Shown here: piece by piece, positions 55,443 through 64,000 of the stretch
Layout: the number at the start of each line of letters is the position of its first letter
Position numbering within the stretch: position 1 is the stretch's first letter
Source: Trichopria drosophilae
Lineage: Eukaryota > Arthropoda > Insecta > Hymenoptera > Diapriidae
DNA length: 64,000 nucleotides
Assembly (NCBI GenBank): GCA_030407085.1
Contig: CM059582.1
Coordinates: 21,527,001-21,591,000 of the forward strand
Direction: 5' to 3'
Program-made: the position numbers and the translations under genes
The notes under the pieces: model-generated
What the model was told of the DNA's origin: nothing
Databases searched by the model: none
What the model saw: only the letters and a program-made list of their open reading frames with translations

Positions 55443-56116
55443 ATTACGAAAATAAAACGGGGTTCCAATTAAAAAAAAATAGTCTTGAGCTTAGAATAAG
55501 CCTCAAGGTAATTTTCAAGGTTAAATTCAATGGTGCCTCTTGCTGAGTTAATTCGCTGTTCCGGGAGTTTTAAGTTTGGCCTTGAAATGACATTGCCGAA
55601 AAAAACGGCCATAGCATATTTGGACGTAAAATTTTGTGCTCCCTCCGAATCCGTGAAAAAAAATAGCAGTTTCCATTAAAAAAAACAAACTTGACCTTGA
55701 AATAACCTTGAAGGTCATGTTCAAGGTCAAATTCTGTGCTACCATTAAATATCCCAGGAAAAATCCTTAAACTTTTGTCTGAAACAATTTCCAAAGAAAT
55801 GCACACCCTCTGAGATATTTCGCCGTTACGGGAGTTTTAAGTTTCACCTTGAAATGACCTTGCGGGAAAAATCGATCATATCATATTCGGACGTAAAATT
55901 TTGTGCTCTTTCAGAATCCATGAAAAAAAATAGGGATTCCCATTTAAAAAAATTAACTTGACCTTGAAATAACCTTCAAGGTCATGTTCAAGGTCAAATT
56001 CAATATCGCCATTAAATAGCCAGGGAAAAATCCTGAAACTTTTGTCTGAAATATTTTCCTCGAAAATGCACTCCCGCTGAGATATTTTGCTGTTCCGGGA
56101 CTTTTGGATCACCCTG
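55443..56116 (-). repeat. right terminal repeat of mariner 1
   Basis: Reverse counterpart of 52,808-53,541, about 60 bp shorter in its innermost unit. The unit boundaries lie near 55,846 and 55,565. Confidence 0.85.
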
Positions 56117-57148
56117 TATATACATATACATTATATCTGATAGCATTAGAGAATATCATGATATTTACAGGGACATCCCACACGGAAAATAAATATATGC
56201 GACATATATGGTAAATAAATGTATTTTGTATTTTCGGCGAAAAATGCAATATATGAAATATATGCCACATATATTCTCGCATATATTTTCATCGAATATT
56301 TTTTCCATGCGGGATGTAACTTATATGTGTTGAGGATGCTTTATCATGTTCGTTTGGTGATTTGCTAAGCAATTAATTTTAATATAATTCTGTACCTATT
56401 CTACTCTATTAATTAGATATTGATATAATAAAATTACCACATGATTGAAGCGATTATTATAACATTTAAAACTAACATCCTTTTTTGTTGTTTTATTACA
56501 ATTACGTTTTAATTTGTATTTTTGCTGTGTACTGTAAATAATTAGTGCCGATTTTTATTCGCGATATTTGGATTTTGGTATTTTTAGAAATCTTTGGTCT
56601 TTTAATGAATAATGGTGTGATCATTATTAGATTTTGCTTTTTTTAATTATGAATTGTATTTATGAATTATACATTTTAGAAATAGATTATTATAAGAAGA
56701 GTAGTTTACAGACAAATAACAAAGTTAGTATACGTAATGATACGTTTATTACGAATTATTCGTGTGTAGATGTTACTTCGTGTATAATAAACTTCAATAA
56801 AACTTCCTGATAATATGCAAGTAAATTAAACTGAATCGAAATCCAATTTAAAATAAGTACTTATTATTAATTTAATTTTATATTTATTTACTAACATACT
56901 TATCAGGAATATGAATTGAAACTGTAATAAGTAACATTAGAACAGTCTGAAAAAACATGTGATACGTTCCAAGAATAATCACAAAGTTTAGGAAAGTACT
57001 GTTTTTAGATTATTGAATACATTTTATAAGCCATGTCATAAATAAAACGAAACTATACCGGTAATGTGTAAAATATTTAATATGAATAGAAATTCTTCAT
57101 AAAAGGAGCATTCGCTGAGTATTAAAAAGAGTTGCATGGACGGATGCG
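56117..57148. other. AT-rich interior with foldback (56,167-56,329)
   Basis: CAGGGACATCCCACACGG at 56,168 and a diverged complement ending near 56,329 (CCATGCGGGATGT) bound a short foldback. The 145 bp following mariner 1 (56,118-56,262) are repeated at 61,206-61,350, just before mariner 2 copy 2. The remainder to 57,148 is AT-rich without genes. Confidence 0.55.
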
Positions 57149-58030
57149 TTGAAAAATAACTTTCTTCTTGGTAAATAACCAACCACGCCAAGAGATTTGT
57201 TCTGTTTTTTGTTTTAAAAAGTCTCGAAAAGGTCGAAATATAAAGCCTTTTATTTAAATGTCATCGATATGTCTACTAATTTATTTTAATGTCAATGTCT
57301 TTTTAACTGATATTGTATATACGTTTAAAATAGTATTATAAAGCTCAAAGTTATCCGTTTTTTATGGTCACCGACTGTACAAAAAAATTATTAAATATTA
57401 ATAAGAGTATCATATACACTAACCTAAAAAGCGTAAACTCTCTTCGGCTATGTAATTCTTAATATATTGCATCCTCTGATTTCAATCTTTCTTACTTATG
57501 TTTTGTATAATTTTCGTTACGTTAATAGTACATAATATTAGGGTCATTACGAATGTTTTCTCTAATGTTAGACATTTACTTAGTACGGGTGTAAGTAGTG
57601 CGTTTGGAGCTACTTCTTGTTTCATACACTTAGTGCTTACCATAAACAACCAAAATATTAAATACAAAATAAATGTTTAACAATTGAATTGTGTGTATTA
57701 AAAAATTGACAATTTGTTGAAAATTACTCATGAAATACCTTCAACATTTTCTTATGATATCTCGGACTTGTCGACAGTCATTAGGAAAAACCATTTACTG
57801 CAAAACTAGTAATCGGATTAAGACATTTGGAAAGTGCAGGCAATTTTAGACACACACGTGTTCAGTAATAACTTGTAAACCATTTAGTAAAGAAAACCAA
57901 ATACATAAAGAGATATAGAAGGTGTTTCTGTAAAGAAAGTTCCGAGAAGGTAGTTAAGCTTATCAGCGGACCAGAACAATAAAAAGGTCAGGTAGCGTCA
58001 GAAACCAAATTTTCCCCTCCATCCACTATT
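57149..58030 (-). repeat. right arm of the 882-bp inverted repeat
   Basis: Reverse complement of 51,890-52,771, ending CCATCCACTATT at 58,030. It abuts mariner 2 copy 1, which starts only 3 bp later. Confidence 0.9.
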
Positions 58031-58066
58031 TGTGGTTATAAAGGTTTGAAGTTAACAATTTGTTAA

Positions 58067-58226
58067 GTGGTGTGCGAGTCCGACCAGTTAAGGCAAGAGT
58101 GGTGTGCGAGTCCGACCAGTTAAGGCAAGAGTGGTGTGCGAGTCCGACCAGTTAAGGCAAGAGTGGTGTGCGAGTCCGACCAGTTAAGGCAAGAGTGGTG
58201 TGTGAGTCCGGCCAGTTAAGGCAAAT
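58067..58226 (-). repeat. 32-bp minisatellite, five units
   Basis: Unit GTGGTGTGCGAGTCCGACCA... with GTTAAGGCAAGA, period 32. It lies between the transposase stop and the end of mariner 2 copy 1. The same five units occur in copy 2. Confidence 0.9.
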
Positions 58227-58276
58227 TTAATTCCAATTGGTTAGCTTGTGCAAAATATTTAATTGTACAAAACAAT

Positions 58277-59353
58277 TCACAACAAATTTTCAAATTGTTG
58301 CCCTTCAACAGCCTGGCAATGTGTCAATCTGTTATAAACAGCCGAAACCGCATTCCGGTACGTTTCTGGCGGTATTAGTTCCATCTCTCGAGTTATTCTC
58401 CCTCTTAAATCATCTAAATCTTGAAGCTTGGTGGCATAAACTTTACTTTTCAAGTAACCCCACAAAAAAAAGTCAAGTGGGGTCAAGTCCGGAGACCGAG
58501 GTGGCCACTCAATATGACCCCTTCGCCCTATCCACCTGTCCTGAAAGAACTCATTCAAATATTGACGGGCAATGACACCATAATGAGGTGGAGCTCCATC
58601 CTGTTGGAAATAAATTTCATCCATATTTCCACCAGCTATGTCTCGAATAGCTGGAACAATTTGTTCGCGAAGCATGACTAGGTATACTTGTGCTGTCAAA
58701 TTGCCTTCAATGAAGAAAGGGCCAACTGGTCTACCATTAAGAATACCAGCCCATACGTTAACTTTTTGTGGATATTGAGTATGATTGTCTCTTTTCCAGT
58801 GAGGATTAACGTCACTCCAGTATCTACAATTGTGTCTATTTACATTTCCAGTCAGTTCAAATGTTGCCTCATCAGAGAAAACAATATTATCAAGTAATAG
58901 AGGATCGTCGACAATCATCTCCATCATAAGATCACAAAATTCGATGCGTCTATAAAAATCGTCTTCGGACAACTCTTGGACCAAATGGAGTTTGTATGGA
59001 TGCCATTTATTCAATTTCAGAATTTTACTGACAGATGCATGACCGATTTCGTGTTCTTGTGCAACGCGATTGATGGAAATATGGGGATCTTCAACGAAAG
59101 ACTGTAAAACATCTAATGCCTTATCATTATTTGTTGCTGTTTTAGGTCTACCAGATTTTGGGCGGCTTTTAACGCTACCAATGGCCTCGAAACGTTGAAT
59201 AGTACGGATTACAGTACTTTTGGAGATCCTATTATTTTCATTCCGAAAATTTTCATTAAATAATCCCGTTACTGTTTTATACCCTCTTTGTTGATCTCCC
59301 CATCCTCGCATCATTAACAGTGTTATTCGATCTCTTTCAGAAAGCTCCGTCAT
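58277..59353 (-). CDS. mariner-type DD41D transposase (358 aa), copy 1
   Basis: Intact 358-codon frame differing from copy 2 at nine residues by my count. It has the same domain order as the family above: two helix-turn-helix domains, then VFSDEATFEL (Asp161), YFQQDGAPPHY (Asp252) and SPDLTPLDFFLWG (Asp294), again 41 residues between the last two. The gene is complete although its element lacks the outer terminal blocks. It could still supply transposase for copy 2. Leu replaces Pro in ATKLQDL near the C-terminus. Confidence 0.9.
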   Translation of the reverse strand: MTELSERDRITLLMMRGWGDQQRGYKTVTGLFNENFRNENNRISKSTVIRTIQRFEAIGSVKSRPKSGRPKTATNNDKALDVLQSFVEDPHISINRVAQEHEIGHASVSKILKLNKWHPYKLHLVQELSEDDFYRRIEFCDLMMEMIVDDPLLLDNIVFSDEATFELTGNVNRHNCRYWSDVNPHWKRDNHTQYPQKVNVWAGILNGRPVGPFFIEGNLTAQVYLVMLREQIVPAIRDIAGGNMDEIYFQQDGAPPHYGVIARQYLNEFFQDRWIGRRGHIEWPPRSPDLTPLDFFLWGYLKSKVYATKLQDLDDLRGRITREMELIPPETYRNAVSAVYNRLTHCQAVEGQQFENLL

Positions 59354-60094
59354 TCTTAATTACAGTGAAGAAGAATTAATCAGGTAAGTGATAGGAAATT
59401 GATCTAGATAATTAAGTAGAGAAAAATACTAATTATTAAGTGTTGGTCCAACTATCGATTTGTTTATTTTAACCAGCACTAGCAAAAAGCTCGTTGAGCA
59501 ACTGAAAATCTAATAGATCAATTAATAATATTTACGAAAAATTTCTGGGCTATTGGAAACAAAATGAAGATGTTTGGGATAATCAATTGAAGCGCAATGG
59601 TTTCTTTTGTTACAGAAAAAATTTTTGAGGCTGTTCGTTTTCGTCCACGAGGTGACTGCTGCTCGCTAAGAAGAAGATAGCACTGCATCAAAGTTTCAAA
59701 TCAGTGATCCGTATTGTTTGCTCAAGAGCTCGTACATTGGTGCCTGCGAGAGTGAGAGAATAAAGATTGGCCAACGCTTTCGGTCAGATTCCCGCTAACG
59801 CCTTCGGAAATCACGCATTCGAGCAGCTTCTCGCGATTACGTTCGGGCAGTTTTTCGCCAGAGCCTATTAGCATAATTGCTTGAAGCCGTACAATACTTT
59901 GCTATTGGACATTTTTTCAAAATGCATTCTTACTGAAAATATTAGGGGGATCCGATTAATGTATTTTCTTTAAACCAATTAATTGGTCTCATTATTCCGC
60001 GCACAAAAGTATTAAGGTTATGATTACTGAAAACTAAATAATATTTTACAAGATATTCTACATTTTGTGTCAAAAAATTGTTAACTTCAAACCT
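59354..60094 (-). other. 5' region of mariner 2 copy 1
   Basis: Noncoding leader of the transposase, shared with 61,625-62,376 in copy 2. It includes an internal diverged repeat of the outer terminal unit (tttgctattggacatttttt... at about 59,902). Confidence 0.7.
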
Positions 60095-60096
60095 TT

Positions 60097-61158
60097 AATT
60101 TTGAGGGAGTTGCAAATTGTATTATTGAGCTTCGTAACAAAGTTAACGAATGCAATATGGATATTATTAACTTGCGTAAAGAAAATCAAACTCAGAAAGA
60201 GAAAATTGTTCAGCTTTCTCAATAGTTGATTGTTTTGCAAATGGTTTGCAACAATTTCAATCCAAAAGCAAGTGCCTGGTTTTCAATGCTTTTGATTCAG
60301 AAAATCCCAAGGGACATATTATCGGAATTTAAGCGATTTTTCGAAATGCGGGGTATTCGAAAGAAGCTTCTCGACTTCAATTCGCAGGAAATTCTTTAAG
60401 GAGCATAGCCAAGTTACGGTACCAAACGTCAGGTCGGAAAATAGAATCATATACGGCTTTTAAGCAGGTATTTTGGAGAAATATGATTTGCCTTCGTACC
60501 ACATGAAAGTTCCGGTTACTTGGAGCTTGCAAAAGTTTAATCCGAAATTTTGCGATGCTTTGAAGTATTATTTATAGCAAGTACAGGAGGTTGGTTATGC
60601 GTTCCCAGATGTATACCTCTAAAAGTAATTAATGAGGAAATAGTTTTCGGATACGATTCGAAATGCATTGGTCATTGCAGATTTCTCAAGCAATGAGGAA
60701 GTTGCAGCTGCCCTGTCCCTTTTAGAATACGGTAATAATAGTAATGATTATAATCGGGAAAGACTAGATGTTTCACAGAATGCACCCAATCATGGAATTA
60801 TGAATCGTGGTGGTATTCACCGGATGAGAGCCTTTCGGGAATGGAAGCGGATAAATGATGGAAATCGTGGCAACTTTTCAAATTTTGATTCGCATAATGG
60901 AAGTCGAAAGCACTCTTACTGAAGTTCGGAATCCCCTTTTCGCTATTGTGGCAATTCGTGGAATGTCAAGGTTATAATAGAGGTAAAAATGTTGGAATGT
61001 CAGATGTAAGGCAACCCCCTTCCAATTTTAATCCAGCGAATGTTAATCCGGTTATGTCTGGCAGGTCTAATCACATATATTATAATATTCTAATTCTTTT
61101 AACCCGACGAGTTGAAACTTCGATCCAACAAATTTTAACTATGATTCAACACGATTAG
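60097..61158 (+). pseudogene. degenerate Ty3/Gypsy gag, third copy
   Basis: Starts TTGAGGGAGTTGCAAATTGT and follows the same block order as the minus-strand relic at 49.2-50.46 kb, but on the plus strand, at roughly 85-90% identity over the better blocks by eye. Many stops and shifts break it. Short frames at 60,668-60,922 and 60,946-61,158 are surviving gag pieces (Asn/Arg-rich). Confidence 0.6.
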
Positions 61159-61163
61159 TAGGG

Positions 61164-61290
61164 GTCGCATATATTTATTTTCCGTGTGGGGTGTCCCTGT
61201 AAATATATACATATACATTATATCTGATAGCATTAGAGAATATCATGATATTTACAGGGACATCCCACACGGAAAATAAATATATGCGAC
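61164..61290. repeat. foldback of two 43-bp inverted arms
   Basis: 61,164-61,206 and 61,248-61,290 are inverted copies with one mismatch (GTCGCATATATTTATTTTCC at the outside, CCCTGTAAATAT at the inside). They read as two oppositely facing ends of elements starting CAGGGACATCCC. Confidence 0.75.
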
Positions 61291-62376
61291 ATATATGGTA
61301 CATAAATGCACATGTATTTTCGGCGAAAAATGCTATATGTGACATATATGTTAGATATACAGGGTCATCGAAAAGTATCGGACCCCCTAATATCTTCAGT
61401 TAGAATGCACTTAGGAGAAAATGTCCAATAGCAAAGTTGTATGGTTTCAAGCGGGGAGTAAGATGATGACCTTGACTTTGACCTTGACCATGTCCTTCAA
61501 GGTCATTTCAAGGTCAATCTTATTTTTTTAAATAGATCCCCCTACATTTTATTGCATATTCTTATAGCTTATCTCGAGAGCTTTCCAAAACACTATAATA
61601 AAATATTTTTTTATTAAGTACTTTTTGAGTTATAAAGGTTTGAAGTTAACAATTTTTTGACACAAACTGTAGAATATCTTGTAAAATATTATTTAGTTTT
61701 CAGTAATCATAACCTTAATACTTTTGTGCGCGGAATAATGAGACCAATTAATTGGTTTAAAGAAAATACATTAATCGGATCTCCCTAATATTTTCAGTAA
61801 GAATGCATTTTGGAAAAATGTCCAATAGCAAAGTATTGTACGGCTTCAAGCAATTATGCTAATAGGCTCTGGCGAAAAACTGCCCGAACGTAATCGCGAG
61901 AAGCTGCTCGAATGCGTGATTTCCGAAGGCGTTAGCGGGAATCTGACCGAAAGCGTTGGCCAATCTTTATTCTCTCACTCTCGCAGGCACCAATGTACGA
62001 GCTCTTGAGCAAACAATACGGATCACTGATTTGAAACTTTGATGCAGTGCTATCTTCTTCTTAGCGAGCAGCAGTCACCTCGTGGACGAAAACGAACAGC
62101 CTCAAAAATTTTTTCTGTAACAAAAGAAACCATTGCGCTTCAATTGATTATCCCAAACATCTTCATTTTGTTTCCAATAGCCCAGAAATTTTTCGTAAAT
62201 ATTATTAATTGATCTATTAGATTTTCAGTTGCTCAACGAGCTTTTTGCTAGTGCTGGTTAAAATAAACAAATCGATAGTTGGACCAACACTTAATAATTA
62301 GTATTTTTCTCTACTTAATTATCTAGATCAATTTCCTATCACTTACCTGATTAATTCTTCTTCACTGTAATTAAGA

Positions 62377-63453
62377 ATGACGGAGCTTTCTGAAAGAGAT
62401 CGAATAACACTGTTAATGATGCGAGGATGGGGGGATCAACAAAGAGGGTATAAAACAGTAACGCGATTATTTAATGAAAATTTTCGGAATGAAAATAATA
62501 GGATCTCCAAAAGTACTGTAATCCGTACTATTCAACGTTTCGAGGCCATTGGTAGCGTTAAAAGCCGCCCAAAATCTGGTAGACCTAAAACAGCAACAAA
62601 TAATGATAAGGCATTAGATGTTTTACAGTCTTTCGTTGAAGATCCCCATATTTCCATCAATCGCGTTGCACAAAAACACGAAATCGGTCATGCATCTGTC
62701 AGTAAAATTCTGAAATTGAATAAATGGCATCCATACAAACTCCATTTGGTCCAAGAGTTGTCCGAAGACGATTTTTATAGACGCATCGAATTTTGTGATC
62801 TTATGATGGAGATGATTGTCGACGATCCTCTATTACTTGATAATATTGTTTTCTCTGATGAGGCAACATTTGAACTGACTGGAAATGTAAATAGACACAA
62901 TTGTAGATACTGGAGTGACGTTAATCCTCACTGGAAAAGAGACAATCATACTCAATATCCACAAAAAGTTAACGTATGGGCTGGTATTCTTAATGGTAGA
63001 CCAGTTGGCCCTTTCTTCATTGAAGGCAATTTGACAGCACAAGTATACCTAGTCATGCTTCGCGAACAAATTGTTCCAGCTATTCGAGACATAGCTGGTG
63101 GAAATATGGATGAAATTTATTTCCAACAGGATGGAGCTCCACCTCATTATGGTGTCATTGTCCGTCAATATTTGAATGAGGTCTTTCAGGACATGTGGAT
63201 AGGGCGAAGGGGTCATATTGAGTGGCCACCTCGGTCTCCGGACTTGACCCCACTTGACTTTTTTTTGTGGGGTTACTTGAAAAGTAAAGTTTATGCCACC
63301 AAGCCTCAAGATTTAGATGATTTAAGAGGGAGAATAACTCGAGAGATAGAACTAATACCGCCAGAAACGTACCGGAATGCGGTTTCGGCTGTTTATAACA
63401 GATTGGCACATTGCCAGGCTGTTGAAGGGCAACAATTTGAACATTTGTTGTGA
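62377..63453 (+). CDS. mariner-type DD41D transposase (358 aa), copy 2
   Basis: Intact frame with Asp161, Asp252 and Asp294 in the FSDEATF, QQDGAPPH and TPLDFF blocks. The N-terminal helix-turn-helix regions read RISKSTVIRTIQRFEAIG and ISINRVAQKHEIGHASVSKIL. It starts at MTELSERDRITLLMM, homologous to the start of the other family's transposase (about half the residues shared by eye). Situated between complete inverted ends, it is the most likely functional transposase of the window. Confidence 0.92.
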   Translation: MTELSERDRITLLMMRGWGDQQRGYKTVTRLFNENFRNENNRISKSTVIRTIQRFEAIGSVKSRPKSGRPKTATNNDKALDVLQSFVEDPHISINRVAQKHEIGHASVSKILKLNKWHPYKLHLVQELSEDDFYRRIEFCDLMMEMIVDDPLLLDNIVFSDEATFELTGNVNRHNCRYWSDVNPHWKRDNHTQYPQKVNVWAGILNGRPVGPFFIEGNLTAQVYLVMLREQIVPAIRDIAGGNMDEIYFQQDGAPPHYGVIVRQYLNEVFQDMWIGRRGHIEWPPRSPDLTPLDFFLWGYLKSKVYATKPQDLDDLRGRITREIELIPPETYRNAVSAVYNRLAHCQAVEGQQFEHLL

Positions 63454-63508
63454 ATTGTTTGGTACAATTAAATATTTTGCCCAAGCTAACCAATTGGAAT
63501 TAAATTTG

Positions 63509-63664
63509 CCTTAACTGGCCGGACTCACACACCACTCTTGCCTTAACTGGTCGGACTCGCACACCACTCTTGCCTTAACTGGTCGGACTCGCACACCACT
63601 CTTGCCTTAACTGGTCGGACTCGCACACCACTCTTGCCTTAACTGGTCGGACTCGCACACCACT
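63509..63664 (+). repeat. 32-bp minisatellite, five units
   Basis: Same unit and number as 58,067-58,226, in reverse orientation. Confidence 0.9.
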
Positions 63665-64000
63665 TAACAAATTGTTAACTTCAAACCTTTATAACTCAAA
63701 AAGTACTCAATAAAAAAATATTTTATTAGAGTGTTTTGGAAAGCTCTCGAGATAAGCTATAAGAATATGCAATAAAATGTAGGGGGTTCTATTTAAAAAA
63801 ATAAGATTGACCTTGAAATGACCTTGAAGGACATGGTCAAGGTCAAAGTCAAGGTCATCATCTTACTCCCCGCTTGAAACCATACAACTTTGCTATTGGA
63901 CATTTTCTCCTAAGTGCATTCTAACTGAAGATATTAGGGGGGTCCGATACTTTTCGATGACCCTGTATGAATGCACATATAGTTTTAAACTGGCATATAT

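Larger units (their letters stand above)
52808..56116 (+). mobile_element. 3.3-kb rosa-like DD41D mariner with ~0.65-kb inverted ends
   Basis: The ends read CAGGGTGATCCAAAAGTCCC inward from both sides, with TA outside (52,806-52,807 and 56,117-56,118). Each long terminal repeat consists of about two and a half diverged units of ~270 bp, each starting like CGGAACAGCGAAATATCTCAG. An intact transposase lies in the middle. A GT/CA microsatellite lies after it (about 55,171-55,208). The element sits between the arms of the 882-bp inverted repeat. An intact gene and paired ends make it a candidate autonomous copy. Confidence 0.88.
58034..60094 (-). mobile_element. mariner 2, copy 1, without outer terminal blocks
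   Basis: Starts TTATAAAGGTTTGAAGTTAA on the left and ends with the complement (TTAACTTCAAACCTTTAA) on the right. Compared with copy 2 (61,360-63,965) it has the same minisatellite, transposase and 5' region but lacks the outer terminal blocks beyond this motif on both sides: about 275 bp at its left end and about 265 bp at its right. It directly adjoins the 882-bp arm on the left and a Gypsy gag relic on the right. Confidence 0.75.
61360..63965 (+). mobile_element. mariner 2, copy 2, full length (2.6 kb)
   Basis: Ends read CAGGGTCATCGAAAAGTATC inward on both sides, with TA outside. The inverted ends run about 285 bp to TTATAAAGGTTTGAAGTTAA. A second, diverged terminal unit lies internally at about 61,783-61,850. 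The transposase gene is intact and the five-unit minisatellite lies 3' of it. This appears to be a complete, potentially active element. Confidence 0.9.

Noticed and set aside
55010..55468. 152-aa minus-strand ORF with a Cys-Val run
   Set aside because: The CVCVCV stretch is the CA microsatellite; the rest is antisense to the transposase end.
1..64000. CRISPR arrays, rRNA, tRNA genes, bacterial operons
   Set aside because: No regularly spaced repeats with unique spacers, no cloverleaf or rRNA-like sequence noticed, and gene structure is eukaryotic.

Overview
The window looks like nuclear DNA of an insect. It is AT-rich, has short GT-AG introns in the few host-like genes, and is packed with insect-type transposable elements: rosa-like DD41D mariners, BEL/Pao, Ty3/Gypsy, an I-like non-LTR element, a Helitron fragment and many hairpin MITEs. 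Order is not certain; the mixture would suit an ant or wasp, but nothing here proves it. There are no operons, no CRISPR arrays and no rRNA or tRNA genes that I can recognise.

Region by region. 1-4,160: broken remains of one or more large DNA transposons, including a Ulp1/C48-type cysteine protease and a transposase-like protein with shifted frames. 4,340-4,587: a MITE. 5,056-8,002: an intact 657-aa Tnp2-like transposase reading frame followed by a spliced three-exon companion gene that runs into repeat DNA holding a reverse-strand core promoter. 8,958-14,232: a complete non-LTR retrotransposon on the minus strand, with poly(A) and target-site duplication; ORF1 is open and ORF2 has two in-frame stops. 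14.2-18.6 kb: intergenic DNA with repeat relics. 18.65-20.85 kb: a Gypsy gag-protease relic with a MITE nested in it. 20.9-23.3 kb: interleaved palindromic inverted repeats. 23.69-27.82 kb: a decayed long mariner-type element with a DUF4817-like N-terminal transposase fragment, tandem duplications and a minisatellite. 28.2-28.7 kb: a small spliced proline-rich gene. 29-30.7 kb: foldback elements around a Helitron fragment.

31,638-38,912 is the one clear host gene: a secreted M13 (neprilysin-like) metallopeptidase. Nine coding exons join to 719 residues with all zinc-site motifs. 40,094-40,293 is a palindromic MITE with an 8-bp target duplication. 42,161-47,317 is a young BEL/Pao element with two 394-bp LTRs and a 5-bp duplication that has lost its integrase. 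48.7-50.5 kb and 60.1-61.2 kb hold degenerate Gypsy gag copies in opposite orientation. Between them lie a small ankyrin-repeat ORF, a perfectly length-matched 882-bp inverted repeat pair, an intact mariner (52,808-56,116) inside that pair, and a copy of a second mariner family. The right edge holds a full-length copy of that second family (61,360-63,965).

The elements do not form a pathway; they are nested and record successive insertions. The most striking shared property is that three mariner-type families carry clusters of TCAAGGTCA motifs in their long terminal repeats. This is the consensus monomer site of FTZ-F1/ERR-type nuclear receptors, and it raises the possibility of hormone-linked control of the transposons.
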